A stretch of 55,216 nt of DNA, from contig QCIV01000007.1 in the NCBI GenBank assembly GCA_003216455.1, positions 1-55,216 on the forward strand, read 5' to 3'. Of this stretch, positions 1-8,257 are shown piece by piece; positions within the stretch are counted from its first letter, which is position 1; every line of letters begins with the position of its first letter. The position numbers and the translations under genes were made by a program. The notes beneath the pieces were generated by a model. That model was not told the origin of the DNA and made no database searches. It saw nothing but the letters and a program-made list of their open reading frames with translations. The DNA comes from Prochlorococcus sp. AG-402-N17. Lineage in GTDB: Bacteria; Cyanobacteriota; Cyanobacteriia; PCC-6307; Cyanobiaceae.

Positions 1-456
1 AATATTCTTTATCCTTTTTCTGTAGAAAAATTTTTCACCACAATTTTGGCAAGTTCCTATATATTTTAATTCTCTCCTTTCAATAGGAAATGAGTGCCTC
101 ACAGAAATTTGAAAATTCTTCTCTTTCTCATTAATTTCATTCATCTTTTCTAAGAAATTTGGGCCATGTATCTCATTTTTTTTTAATATCCTATCTACCC
201 ATGCGTGAATCATTTCATGACATAAAGTACTGTTTATTTCACTAGTAGATAATTTACTCAAAATAGGTTTCGATAAGATAATTTCAGAATCGACAAAACC
301 ATTAATTCGTTTTCTTTTATAAAAACCAGCAGTAGTTTTTAATCTATTATCACTCCATCTAACCTTTACTAAAGGTTGATTATTAACCGCTAGAGAATTT
401 TCAAAATATTGGCTATTAAATTTATGAAATAAAGGTAAAAGAGGAATTACAGGCAT
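1..456 (-). CDS. SprT-like zinc metalloprotease, C-terminus cut by window edge
   Basis: Partial gene running off the left edge; 152 codons are visible from an ATG at 456 and the frame is open to position 1. The protein has the metalloprotease signature HEMIH at residues 80-84 with a third likely zinc ligand in HGPNF (His97), the arrangement of the SprT / Spartan-like family. A CxxC pair at Cys136 and Cys139 begins a zinc ribbon, which SprT-like proteins often carry at the C-terminus. Spartan relatives in eukaryotes degrade DNA-protein crosslinks; bacterial SprT proteins are poorly characterised, so the substrate is unknown. It is divergent from the small membrane protein gene at 542, with an 85-bp gap between them. 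Family call is firm; function is inference. Confidence 0.82.
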   Translation of the reverse strand, partial: MPVIPLLPLFHKFNSQYFENSLAVNNQPLVKVRWSDNRLKTTAGFYKRKRINGFVDSEIILSKPILSKLSTSEINSTLCHEMIHAWVDRILKKNEIHGPNFLEKMNEINEKEKNFQISVRHSFPIERRELKYIGTCQNCGEKFFYRKRIKNI

Positions 457-541
457 TATGGATTAAAATTAGTATTATTTTGACAAAAAAACCCATCAAA
501 AACGATTTCTTTTCTTAAAGTAATAAAAAACTCAAATCAAG

Positions 542-961
542 ATGGATGCAACACTAGTTAAAGATATCGGGATTAAAGCATTATTAGTTGGAGGAGCTGT
601 ACTAGTTTCTTTTTGGACTTTTAATGCAGTCAAATTAGTTATAAGCGCAAGAGGTATTAATCCATTAGTAAGAAAGTTTTTTGATCAAATAGCTGCTGGC
701 AGAATTGATGCAGCTTATGGTTTGACTACAAAAACTTATAAAACTCATGTGAAGCGTCAAGACTTTCTTAAGTTTTTAGCTAGTTTAAACCTCAATAAAT
801 ACAGAAATTTAAAATCAGGAAGACCTAGAGTCCAAGAAGATCAAATCATAATAACTTTGAATTTAAAATCAGAAGATAAACAAGATGAGCTCCCATTGGA
901 TTTCACTTTCGCAAAAACTGACAATGATTGGAAAATAGACAGAATAGCAAAAGTGAATTAA
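542..961 (+). CDS. Small membrane-anchored protein, possibly NTF2/DUF4864-like
   Basis: A 139-residue protein I do not recognise with certainty. Residues about 10-32 form one hydrophobic segment (ALLVGGAVLVSFWTF), consistent with an N-terminal membrane anchor. The rest is a soluble domain with a helix 'RKFFDQIAAGRIDAAYGL' followed by 'DFLKFLASL' and beta-like segments ending in 'DWKIDRIAKV'. That layout resembles DUF4864/NTF2-like accessory proteins, which are often anchored by a single helix. The assignment is by fold impression only. It starts at ATG 542 and ends 9 bp before the GTG of the DNA ligase gene, so the two are probably co-transcribed. Confidence 0.75.
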   Translation: MDATLVKDIGIKALLVGGAVLVSFWTFNAVKLVISARGINPLVRKFFDQIAAGRIDAAYGLTTKTYKTHVKRQDFLKFLASLNLNKYRNLKSGRPRVQEDQIIITLNLKSEDKQDELPLDFTFAKTDNDWKIDRIAKVN

Positions 962-970
962 TAATTTCTT

Positions 971-2299
971 GTGAGGCAAAAAGAATTGTTTAAAGAAGAG
1001 ATAATACATCAATTAGAATTACACCCAAGTAGATTAGATAAAGAAAAAATCATCTCAGAAGCAATGGAACAAGGTCTAGATGATTTTTTTGAGGGAATCC
1101 GTATGGCACTTGATCCACTGGTAACTTTTGGTGTAAAAATTGTTCCTGAAAAAGAGAATGAAAAAAATCAAAATTTTTTATGGAAAGATTTCAAGGAATT
1201 AGCAAACAAGCTCATTCAAAGAGAACTTACTGGTCACGCTGCTCGCGATGCAATTATTACGGCTATGGAATCTTCCACAAAAGAAGAGTGGAATGGATTT
1301 TATAGACGAGTTTTAATAAAAGATCTTAGATGTGGTGTATCTGAAAAAACAATCAACAAGGTAGCAAAGAAATTTCCCAAATATGCGATTCCTATTTTTT
1401 CTTGTCCTTTAGCTCATGACAGTGCAAATCATGAAAAAAAAATGAAAGGAAAAAAGCAAATTGAAATCAAATTAGATGGTGTGCGCGTCTTAACAATAAT
1501 TAGACAAAATAAAGTAGAAATGTTTTCTCGTAATGGAAAACAATTCCATAATTTTGGTCATATTATCTCAGAAATAGAAAACGTCCTAAAAGAAGATCCT
1601 GCACCACATGACTTAGTCCTAGATGGTGAAGTAATGAGTGCTAACTTTCAAGATTTAATGAAACAGGTTCATAGAAAAGATGGCAAACAAACAAAAGACG
1701 CAGTTCTTCACCTATTTGACTTATGTCCCCTTGAAAACTTCCAAAAAGGGAGATGGAACACTAGTCAAACGGCAAGAAGTTTACTAATAAAAGAATGGGT
1801 AGCAAAACATTCTATGCTTCTAAGACATATAAAAACACTTGAATGGGAAAATGTAGATCTCGAGACCATTGAGGGGCAGAAAAGATTTGTAGAACTGAAT
1901 AAATCTGCCGTGGAAGGTGGATATGAAGGAGTAATGATTAAAGATCCTGATGCTATTTATGAATGTAAAAGAACACACAGTTGGTTAAAAGCAAAACCTT
2001 TCATTGAAGTCACTTTAAAGGTTGTATCGGTTGAGGAAGGCACAGGTCGTAATAAAGGTAGACTGGGAGCTGTCCTAGTTGAAGGGGAAGATGATGGGCA
2101 TGAATACAGTCTTAGTTGTGGAAGCGGATTTAGTGATATCCAACGTGAAGAATATTGGTCAAAACGGAATCAACTTATTGGCCAACTTGTAGAAATCAGA
2201 GCTGATGCTAAAACTAAATCCAAGGATGCAGTGGCTTTTAGTCTTAGGTTTCCTAGATTCAAGTGCTTTAGAGGATTTAAAGCTGGAGAAAAAGTTTAA
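971..2299 (+). CDS. Phage-type ATP-dependent DNA ligase
   Basis: 442-residue ATP-dependent polynucleotide ligase, GTG start. It seals nicks in duplex DNA through an enzyme-adenylate intermediate. Visible nucleotidyltransferase motifs are KLDG with the adenylated Lys167 (motif I), LDGEV at 217-221 (motif III region), EGVMIKDP at 319-326 (motif IV) and WLKAKP at 338-343 (motif V), followed by an OB-fold domain ('GSGFSD' near 386). The N-terminal ~150 residues contain RELTGHAA and a KDLRCGVS segment that resemble the N-terminal region of T4 ligase (gp30: RKLTGNAA, RDLECGAS). No NHEJ polymerase or nuclease domains are fused, and no Ku gene is adjacent. Cyanobacteria use NAD-dependent LigA for replication, so this is an accessory enzyme, probably for repair. 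Ligase call is firm; phage-type origin is inferred. Confidence 0.93.
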   Translation: MRQKELFKEEIIHQLELHPSRLDKEKIISEAMEQGLDDFFEGIRMALDPLVTFGVKIVPEKENEKNQNFLWKDFKELANKLIQRELTGHAARDAIITAMESSTKEEWNGFYRRVLIKDLRCGVSEKTINKVAKKFPKYAIPIFSCPLAHDSANHEKKMKGKKQIEIKLDGVRVLTIIRQNKVEMFSRNGKQFHNFGHIISEIENVLKEDPAPHDLVLDGEVMSANFQDLMKQVHRKDGKQTKDAVLHLFDLCPLENFQKGRWNTSQTARSLLIKEWVAKHSMLLRHIKTLEWENVDLETIEGQKRFVELNKSAVEGGYEGVMIKDPDAIYECKRTHSWLKAKPFIEVTLKVVSVEEGTGRNKGRLGAVLVEGEDDGHEYSLSCGSGFSDIQREEYWSKRNQLIGQLVEIRADAKTKSKDAVAFSLRFPRFKCFRGFKAGEKV

Positions 2300-2416
2300 A
2301 TTTTAAAAATTAATATTCAACACAGTAGTTAATGAAAAATGTGGTTTTTAAATAAAAAAACTAAAAATCTTGGCTAAAAAATGTAAGAATAATTATCAGG
2401 ACTTTTTGAGAGGCTT

Positions 2417-2569
2417 ATGACAAAGAAAACAGTTTTCAACTTCATAAAAACACCTTGTGGACAGGCAAAATATATCGAATTAGAAGCCAACAAAACCTTA
2501 CTGGGTAAATTTAGGCTTTTGTGGTTTATCTTAATTGCATCTATTAGAGATTGGAATATTAAAGAGTAA
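2417..2569 (+). CDS. Small hypothetical protein (50 aa)
   Basis: A short reading frame ATG 2417 to TAA 2569. The ATG follows a purine-rich GAGAGG stretch at a plausible Shine-Dalgarno distance. The product is basic and begins MTKKTVFNFIKTPCGQAKYI; residues about 29-43 (LGKFRLLWFILIASI) could form a membrane or amphipathic helix. It fills the gap between the DNA ligase gene and the end of the convergent TVP38 gene, leaving only 4 bp before that gene's stop. I do not recognise the family. Coding status rests on the start context and clean fit in the gap, so it is moderate. Confidence 0.5.
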   Translation: MTKKTVFNFIKTPCGQAKYIELEANKTLLGKFRLLWFILIASIRDWNIKE

Positions 2570-2573
2570 ATTC

Positions 2574-3176
2574 TTAGGAGTTTTCAAAATATTCCCTGGA
2601 GTATTTAGCTGAGAAATATACAACTAAAAAAGTCGAAATAATTCCAACGATAGTCATATATAAATTATTTGGTGATTGGACGTTTTTTAGCTCCTGGATA
2701 TTTTTTGCCAAACTACCTATTGAGCAATAAAGAAAAGTTCCTGGAATTATTCCAAGAAGACCAATAGCGAAATCTCGAAATTTAACATTATTCAAACCAT
2801 AAAAATAATTAAGAATACTGAAGGGAAATATCGGCGATATTCTCGCTAAAAAAATTAATTTAAGTCCTCCTTTTTCTACTACTTTTTCCATAACACTTAA
2901 TTTTGGATAACGTCTAAAAAGATTTTTTAGCTTTTTTGCAAAAAAACTTTTTGATACAAAAAAAGCAACTGATGCTCCTATGGAAGCGGAGAAAAAAACG
3001 ATAATAGATCCTAAATATGAGCCATATAAAAAACCTGATAATAAAGATAACCAAGAAGCTGGAAGGATTAATAAAACAATTAAAATATAGATGCAAACAA
3101 AAGAAAATATCCCAATTCCAGTATTAAAAAAAAAAGACAATTGATAAATATTTTCAAGAAATATATTCATTCTCAA
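2574..3176 (-). CDS. TVP38/TMEM64 (SNARE-associated/DedA superfamily) membrane protein
   Basis: 200-residue polytopic membrane protein. Hydrophobic segments lie near residues 10-40, 45-75, 125-150 and 170-192. The core has the family pattern: a glycine-rich helix (LSGFLYGSYLGSIIVFFSASIG), a basic cytoplasmic stretch, then LKLIFLARISPIFPFSILNYFYGL, where the R-x-SP-x-x-PFSILNYF motif is typical of TVP38/TMEM64 and DedA relatives. Family members are proposed lipid-scramblase or proton-coupled transporters; the substrate here is unknown. Its ATG overlaps the valS stop as ATGA (3173-3176), so translation is probably coupled to valS. A second Met at codon 3 is an alternative start. Confidence 0.88.
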   Translation of the reverse strand: MRMNIFLENIYQLSFFFNTGIGIFSFVCIYILIVLLILPASWLSLLSGFLYGSYLGSIIVFFSASIGASVAFFVSKSFFAKKLKNLFRRYPKLSVMEKVVEKGGLKLIFLARISPIFPFSILNYFYGLNNVKFRDFAIGLLGIIPGTFLYCSIGSLAKNIQELKNVQSPNNLYMTIVGIISTFLVVYFSAKYSREYFENS

Positions 3177-5935
3177 TTCAAAAGTTCGAGTTTTTTAGTA
3201 ATCCTCTCCATTTGTACCGAACCTTCATTTAATTTAAATCTACATTCATCAACAATATCTTTTGGAGCCTTATCAACGAAATTTTTATTAGATAATCTCT
3301 TATTTAAATTATCTAACTCAATATTCACCTTTTTTAAATCCTTGTTTAACCTTTCCTTTAATGCATCTATATTTACAAAATCCTGAAAAGGTAAGTAAAC
3401 CTCTAAATCACTAATTATCCCAGAAAATGATTTAGCAAACTCTTTTTTATCAACAGCATTAGGTTTAAAAATAAATACTTCAGAAGATTTAGTTAAGTTT
3501 TGAATATCATCAACTAAAATTTTTAAAAAATCAATCAATTCATCATTATCTGAAATTAAGTAAACAGGAACTTTTTCTGATGGCTTGAGGCCTAATTCAG
3601 CTCTCAAATTTCTAATCAATCTAATAATTTCAAAGAGTTGCTGAAATGAATTATCAAGATTATTATCAACAAATTTATTTTCTTGTGTTGGCCATTTTTG
3701 AAGAGATAATAATTCTTTATCTGGTTTAAGTTGCAGTGCATGCCAAAGTTCTTCAGTAATGTGCGGCATAAAAGGATGAATCATCACCAAAATATCATTG
3801 AGCACTTTTATTAAAACCTTTTCGGATATTTGTCTATTTTTAGTCTCTTTATTATTAAACCTTTGTTTAACAAATTCGACATACCAGTCACAAAAATCAT
3901 TCCATGTAAATTCATATAGTAGTTTCGCAGATTCTCCCAATTTATATTCTTTCAACAAAGCAGTGACCTTTGTATTTACCTTATTCAGTTTAGATAAAAT
4001 CCACTTATCACATAACTCTAAAGAAGTTTCATCTCTGTCATTAAGCGAATAATTATTGTTAGAAGTTTTATTAATTAATACAAATTTAGTAGCATTCCAT
4101 AATTTATTCGCAAAATTTCTTGAAGCTTCAACAGTTGAAGATGTATCTTTTTTTCGATCAAAATCAAGGCGAATATCTTGTCCAGAGCCTGCAACTTCTC
4201 GAATTAAAGCAAATCGCAAAGCATCAGAACCATACTTATCAATTAATAGTATTGGATCAATACCATTACCTGAACTTTTACTCATTTTTTTATTATTTTC
4301 ATCTCGAACTAGACCATGAATATAAACATCCTTAAAAGGAATATTATTCGTAAAAGTATTCCCCATCATTGTCATTCTGGCCACCCAGAAGAAAATAATA
4401 TCGAAACCCGTTATAAGAACGCTATTTGGATACCATTTTTTGAAATCGGGGGCATTTGTATTTGGCCAACCAAGGGTTGAGAAAGGCCATAAACCACTTG
4501 AAAACCAAGTATCCAAAACATCTTTATCACGAACCAATTTAATATTTAATCCAAATTGTTTATTAGCTTTGTCTAAGGCATCCTCTTCATTTCTTGCAAC
4601 GACATATGGAGTATTTTGCTCTATTGTATCTTGAGAGTCGTCTAAAACGTACCATGCTGGTATTTGGTGCCCCCACCATAATTGCCTACTGATACACCAA
4701 TCATTAATATTCTCTAACCAATCCTTATAAACTTTCTCCCAGCGTGGGGGAATAAACGATGGATTTTTAGAATCAATTTCATTAAGACATCCTTGAGATA
4801 TTTCATCCATTTTTAAAAACCATTGTGTTGACAATAAAGGTTCAATTGGCACCTTACCTCTATCAGAAAAAGGAACAGTATGTTTATAATCCTCTATCTT
4901 TGTCAAAAGGCCTAAGTTATCTAATTCTTTGATAATTTTCTTTCTAGCCTCATATCTATCTAAATTTTGAAATTTGCCTGCATTAATATTTAAAGTTCCA
5001 TCCTTGTTCATTACATTAATCTGTTTTAAGTTATGCCTTTTTCCTATTGCAAAATCATTTGGATCGTGGGCTGGAGTAACCTTGACACATCCAGTACCAA
5101 AATCTTTATCAACATGTGAATCAGCGATAATAGGTATTTCTCTATCGACGAACGGGACTTTTACTTTGACGCCAATAAATTCTTTATATCTATCATCATT
5201 AGGATTTACTGCAACAGCAGTATCTCCCAAAAGAGTTTCTGGTCTTGTTGTTGCAACCTCTAAGTACTTATCTAAGTGTTTCCCACTTTCAGAAATTAAA
5301 GGGTATTTAAAATGCCATAAATGACCATTTACTTCTTGCATTTCAACTTCAAGATCACTTACGGCAGATTGCGATTCAGGACACCAATTAACTAAATATT
5401 CACCTCTATAAATTAAATTCTTTTTATAAAGAATATTAAAAGCCTCAATCACTGCCTCATTTAATTTTTGATCCAGAGTAAATCTTTCTCTAGTCCAGTC
5501 AACTGAATATCCTATTCTCTTTAATTGAGACACTATTCTTCCACCACTTTGTTCTTTCCAGTGCCATGCTCTTTTAAGAAATTCATCTCTTCCAATATCC
5601 TCGCTTGTTTTTCCTTCACTTTTTAATTGTTTTTCGAGAATAGTTTGAACTGCTATTGAAGCATGATCAGTTCCTGGTAAACACAAAACATTCTTCCCTA
5701 AGAGCCTTTGGAAACGAACTACAACATCTATTAAAGCTGTATTAAATGCATGTCCCATATGCAAAGATCCAGTTACATTTGGTGGCGGAATAACGATACA
5801 AAAAGGCTCACCATCATCTTCAGAGTTAGGACTAAAGGCCTTTGAACTTTCCCATTTTTCTTGCCACTTTTTCTCTACTTCAAAAGGTGAATAATTCTCT
5901 AAAAATAATTGATCATTCATCTCTGTCATATGCAA
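3173..5935 (-). CDS. valS: Valyl-tRNA synthetase
   Basis: 920-residue class Ia aminoacyl-tRNA synthetase that charges tRNA-Val and edits misactivated threonine. The HIGH motif appears as HMGH at 59-62 within PPNVTGSLHMGH, and KMSKS at 550-554. The CP1 editing domain lies between, with ATTRPETLLGDTAV at 228-241 and a GTGCVKVTPAHDPNDF stretch near 280-295. The C-terminus (about 850-915) is a lysine/glutamate-rich coiled-coil arm, as in ValRS that clamps tRNA. Length matches bacterial ValRS. Three near-N-terminal Met codons (1, 3, 6) make the exact start uncertain. It sits downstream of iscA-like and tRNA-Val genes on the same strand and overlaps the TVP38 gene by 4 bp. Confidence 0.98.
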   Translation of the reverse strand: MHMTEMNDQLFLENYSPFEVEKKWQEKWESSKAFSPNSEDDGEPFCIVIPPPNVTGSLHMGHAFNTALIDVVVRFQRLLGKNVLCLPGTDHASIAVQTILEKQLKSEGKTSEDIGRDEFLKRAWHWKEQSGGRIVSQLKRIGYSVDWTRERFTLDQKLNEAVIEAFNILYKKNLIYRGEYLVNWCPESQSAVSDLEVEMQEVNGHLWHFKYPLISESGKHLDKYLEVATTRPETLLGDTAVAVNPNDDRYKEFIGVKVKVPFVDREIPIIADSHVDKDFGTGCVKVTPAHDPNDFAIGKRHNLKQINVMNKDGTLNINAGKFQNLDRYEARKKIIKELDNLGLLTKIEDYKHTVPFSDRGKVPIEPLLSTQWFLKMDEISQGCLNEIDSKNPSFIPPRWEKVYKDWLENINDWCISRQLWWGHQIPAWYVLDDSQDTIEQNTPYVVARNEEDALDKANKQFGLNIKLVRDKDVLDTWFSSGLWPFSTLGWPNTNAPDFKKWYPNSVLITGFDIIFFWVARMTMMGNTFTNNIPFKDVYIHGLVRDENNKKMSKSSGNGIDPILLIDKYGSDALRFALIREVAGSGQDIRLDFDRKKDTSSTVEASRNFANKLWNATKFVLINKTSNNNYSLNDRDETSLELCDKWILSKLNKVNTKVTALLKEYKLGESAKLLYEFTWNDFCDWYVEFVKQRFNNKETKNRQISEKVLIKVLNDILVMIHPFMPHITEELWHALQLKPDKELLSLQKWPTQENKFVDNNLDNSFQQLFEIIRLIRNLRAELGLKPSEKVPVYLISDNDELIDFLKILVDDIQNLTKSSEVFIFKPNAVDKKEFAKSFSGIISDLEVYLPFQDFVNIDALKERLNKDLKKVNIELDNLNKRLSNKNFVDKAPKDIVDECRFKLNEGSVQMERITKKLELLN

Positions 5936-6025
5936 ATTTTATTTCAAGAAACTTTTTGTTATTTTATCTTGATAGCAGCCAATTAATGAAAATAATATTA
6001 GTTTGCAAAAAAAGGCATATTTATT

Positions 6026-6367
6026 TTACAAAAGTTTGAAGCCAGAACCGCAGGAACAACGTTTTGCATTTTTTGGTGTTGAAATAAGAAATCCACCACC
6101 ACTTAAATCACCGTAATAATCTAATTTTAAATCTTTAAGTAAATTAAACTTTTTTCCATCCGCATATAAAGTTACTCCTTCTGCTCTTGATATAGGCGAT
6201 CCATTGCATATGCCTGGCCTTAATTTAATATGCAACCATCCTTCGGAACAATTTTTATCCTCAACCAAATCAATTGACATTTCTCCAGGAGAACCCCCAA
6301 AAGAAGCTTGCCTAGATAGTTCTGAAGCAGCACTTTGACTGATTGAAAGATTGACGATCTCAGTCAT
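6026..6367 (-). CDS. HesB/IscA-type iron-sulfur assembly protein
   Basis: 113-residue A-type Fe-S carrier that passes clusters to apo-proteins. Cysteines match the family: Cys54 in PGICNGSP and the paired Cys104/Cys106 in RCSCGSGF near the C-terminus. I placed the start at ATG 6367. An in-frame upstream ATG at 6412 would lie inside the tRNA-Val gene and adds 15 residues unlike IscA, so I reject it. An extra Cys40 is present. The gene lies 15 bp after tRNA-Val, and its 3' end is 90 bp upstream of valS on the same strand. Which cyanobacterial A-type subfamily (IscA, SufA or a third paralog) cannot be decided here. Confidence 0.88.
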   Translation of the reverse strand: MTEIVNLSISQSAASELSRQASFGGSPGEMSIDLVEDKNCSEGWLHIKLRPGICNGSPISRAEGVTLYADGKKFNLLKDLKLDYYGDLSGGGFLISTPKNAKRCSCGSGFKLL

Positions 6368-6382
6368 TAGAAAAATAATAAA

Positions 6383-6454
<72 letters not shown>

Positions 6455-6465
6455 TATATTAAACC

Positions 6466-6471
6466 ATTCTA
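6466..6471 (-). promoter_or_regulatory. Candidate -10 box for tRNA-Val
   Basis: On the minus strand TAGAAT lies 11 nt before the first base of mature tRNA-Val, so transcription would begin a few bases before the tRNA. It matches 5 of 6 bases of TATAAT. No convincing -35 is visible. The 97-bp gap between this tRNA and mazG must also hold the mazG promoter in the other direction. Confidence 0.35.
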
Positions 6472-6551
6472 ATAGATGAAGTTGAAATATTTATATTAAG
6501 TATTTAAATATTTCATGATTAAGGCAAAATTGAATTAATAAAATAAATCCT

Positions 6552-7397
6552 ATGTCCTCAAACGATAGATATAACTTGCAAAAAAATTCTGATTTAGAGA
6601 CTTTAGAGAGCTTTAAAATTTTGATATCTAATGTCAAATCATTGAAAGATAAAACTTGGGGATGCCCATGGCAGAAAATACAGTCTCATAAATCATTAAT
6701 TCCATTTTTAAATGAAGAAAGTAGTGAATTTATAGATGCGATATATGAAAAAAATGCGGATAACATCTGTGAAGAGTTGGGAGATCTTTTATTACAAGTA
6801 ATGCTTCATTCTGAAATCGGTTACGAAAACAAAGAATTTGAACTAAATGATGTTATAAAAAATCTAAACAAAAAAATTATTAATAGACATCCATATATTT
6901 TTCACAAAAAAGAAAAAGTATCTCTAGAAAAATCGCAAAAGATTTGGGAAAATATTAAAAATTCAGAAAAAGAAGCGAATCATATTGAATCATCGATTAG
7001 TAAAAATTTAAATTTGAAAATCAAAAATTTACCACCAACGGTTGGAACCGATCAAATCACAAATGTTGTTAAAAAATATGGTTTTAAATGGGAGAGTACC
7101 GACCAAATTTTTGAAAAATTAGAAGAAGAGATTAATGAATTCAAGGAGGCAATAAAAAGTAAAAATGATTCAGACATAAAAAATGAATTTGGGGATATTT
7201 ACTTTACCCTTCTGAACCTCTCAAACTTTTTAAAAATAAATCCTGAATCAGCTCTTCAAAAAACTAATAAAAAATTTTTAGACAGATTTTCAATCATTGA
7301 ACATCATGCAGGAGATAATATTAAAAAACAAACCCCTAAAGATTTTCAAAGGCTTTGGCAAATAGCCAAGCAAAAACTTAAAAGAAAAAATTCTTAA
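6552..7397 (+). CDS. mazG: Nucleoside triphosphate pyrophosphohydrolase MazG
   Basis: 281-residue all-alpha NTP pyrophosphatase with two MazG repeats. The first holds EESSEF at 55-60 and EELGDLL near 74-80, the ExxE...ExxD metal ligands. The second, near 185-220, has EEEINEFKEAI and NEFGDIYF with the same spacing. It hydrolyses dNTPs/NTPs to monophosphates and pyrophosphate; roles reported in bacteria include house-cleaning of non-canonical nucleotides and lowering ppGpp. Length fits full-size chromosomal MazG (263 aa in E. coli), not the short single-domain MazG of cyanophages. It starts a co-directional run that continues to pabC. Confidence 0.93.
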   Translation: MSSNDRYNLQKNSDLETLESFKILISNVKSLKDKTWGCPWQKIQSHKSLIPFLNEESSEFIDAIYEKNADNICEELGDLLLQVMLHSEIGYENKEFELNDVIKNLNKKIINRHPYIFHKKEKVSLEKSQKIWENIKNSEKEANHIESSISKNLNLKIKNLPPTVGTDQITNVVKKYGFKWESTDQIFEKLEEEINEFKEAIKSKNDSDIKNEFGDIYFTLLNLSNFLKINPESALQKTNKKFLDRFSIIEHHAGDNIKKQTPKDFQRLWQIAKQKLKRKNS

Positions 7398-7404
7398 AAA
7401 GCAA

Positions 7405-8256
7405 ATGACTCATATGTCAACATGGATAGATGAATATCATAAAGGCTCAAGATTCGGCCTAAATGGAGAAATCTTAATTAAACAAAACTCAAAGTATCAA
7501 GAAATTATTGTTATTGAAAATGAATATTATGGCAGAGCTTTAATGCTAGATGGTTGTTGGATGACATCATTTAAAGACGATAAATATTATCATGAGTGTC
7601 TTGTACATCCAGCATTAAGTAGCATTGACGAAAAATCTAATGTACTAATTATTGGTGGAGGAGACGGTGGTACTGCAAGAGAATGCGTTAAATACTCTCA
7701 AATATCAAGAATTGATCTGGTAGAGATTGATGAGGAAGTAATCAAAATATCTAAAAAATTTTTAAAAGAAATTGGTGGCAAAGCGTGGAATGACAAAAGA
7801 TTAAAAATTCATATTGATGATGGTGTTCAATGGGTAAAAAAAATAAGAGATAATTTTTACGACGTTATATTTATAGATTGTTCAGATCCCTCAGAATTTT
7901 CAAATTTATTATTTTCAGATTCGTTTTATAGAGAATGCAAAAGAATTCTTAAAAAGAATGGTATCTTAGCAACGCAAAGCGAATCACCTGAATCCTTCAA
8001 AAATATTCACATAAGTATTTTGAAAACCCTAAAAAAAATCTTTAAAGTCTCTGAAACTATGTATTCATTTGTGCCTATATATCCAAGCGGTATTTGGAGT
8101 TGGACATTCGCTTCTGAAGAAGTTCTCAATTTATCAAAGCAAAATCATATTGAAACCCTGAGAATTGAAAAAGAATGTGAAATTTGGAATTTGAATTTTC
8201 AGAATGCTGCATTCAAAATGATGCCAAATAAAATTGTAAAAGAACTCAATTCATAG
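7405..8256 (+). CDS. speE: Spermidine synthase
   Basis: 283-residue aminopropyltransferase that makes spermidine from putrescine and decarboxylated S-adenosylmethionine. The substrate-binding loop IIGGGDGGTARE is near residues 80-91, with VEIDEEVI (ligand Asp/Glu pair) after it and FIDCSDPSEF near 156, where SpeE has the D-x-x-DP catalytic motif. The end of the protein (FVPIYPSGIWSWTFAS) is typical of the family. Starts at codon 1 (7405) or at codon 4 (7414, MSTWIDEYH) are both possible; most homologs start near the latter. It is 1 bp from speB, forming a polyamine pair. Confidence 0.95.
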   Translation: MTHMSTWIDEYHKGSRFGLNGEILIKQNSKYQEIIVIENEYYGRALMLDGCWMTSFKDDKYYHECLVHPALSSIDEKSNVLIIGGGDGGTARECVKYSQISRIDLVEIDEEVIKISKKFLKEIGGKAWNDKRLKIHIDDGVQWVKKIRDNFYDVIFIDCSDPSEFSNLLFSDSFYRECKRILKKNGILATQSESPESFKNIHISILKTLKKIFKVSETMYSFVPIYPSGIWSWTFASEEVLNLSKQNHIETLRIEKECEIWNLNFQNAAFKMMPNKIVKELNS

Positions 8257-8257
8257 A

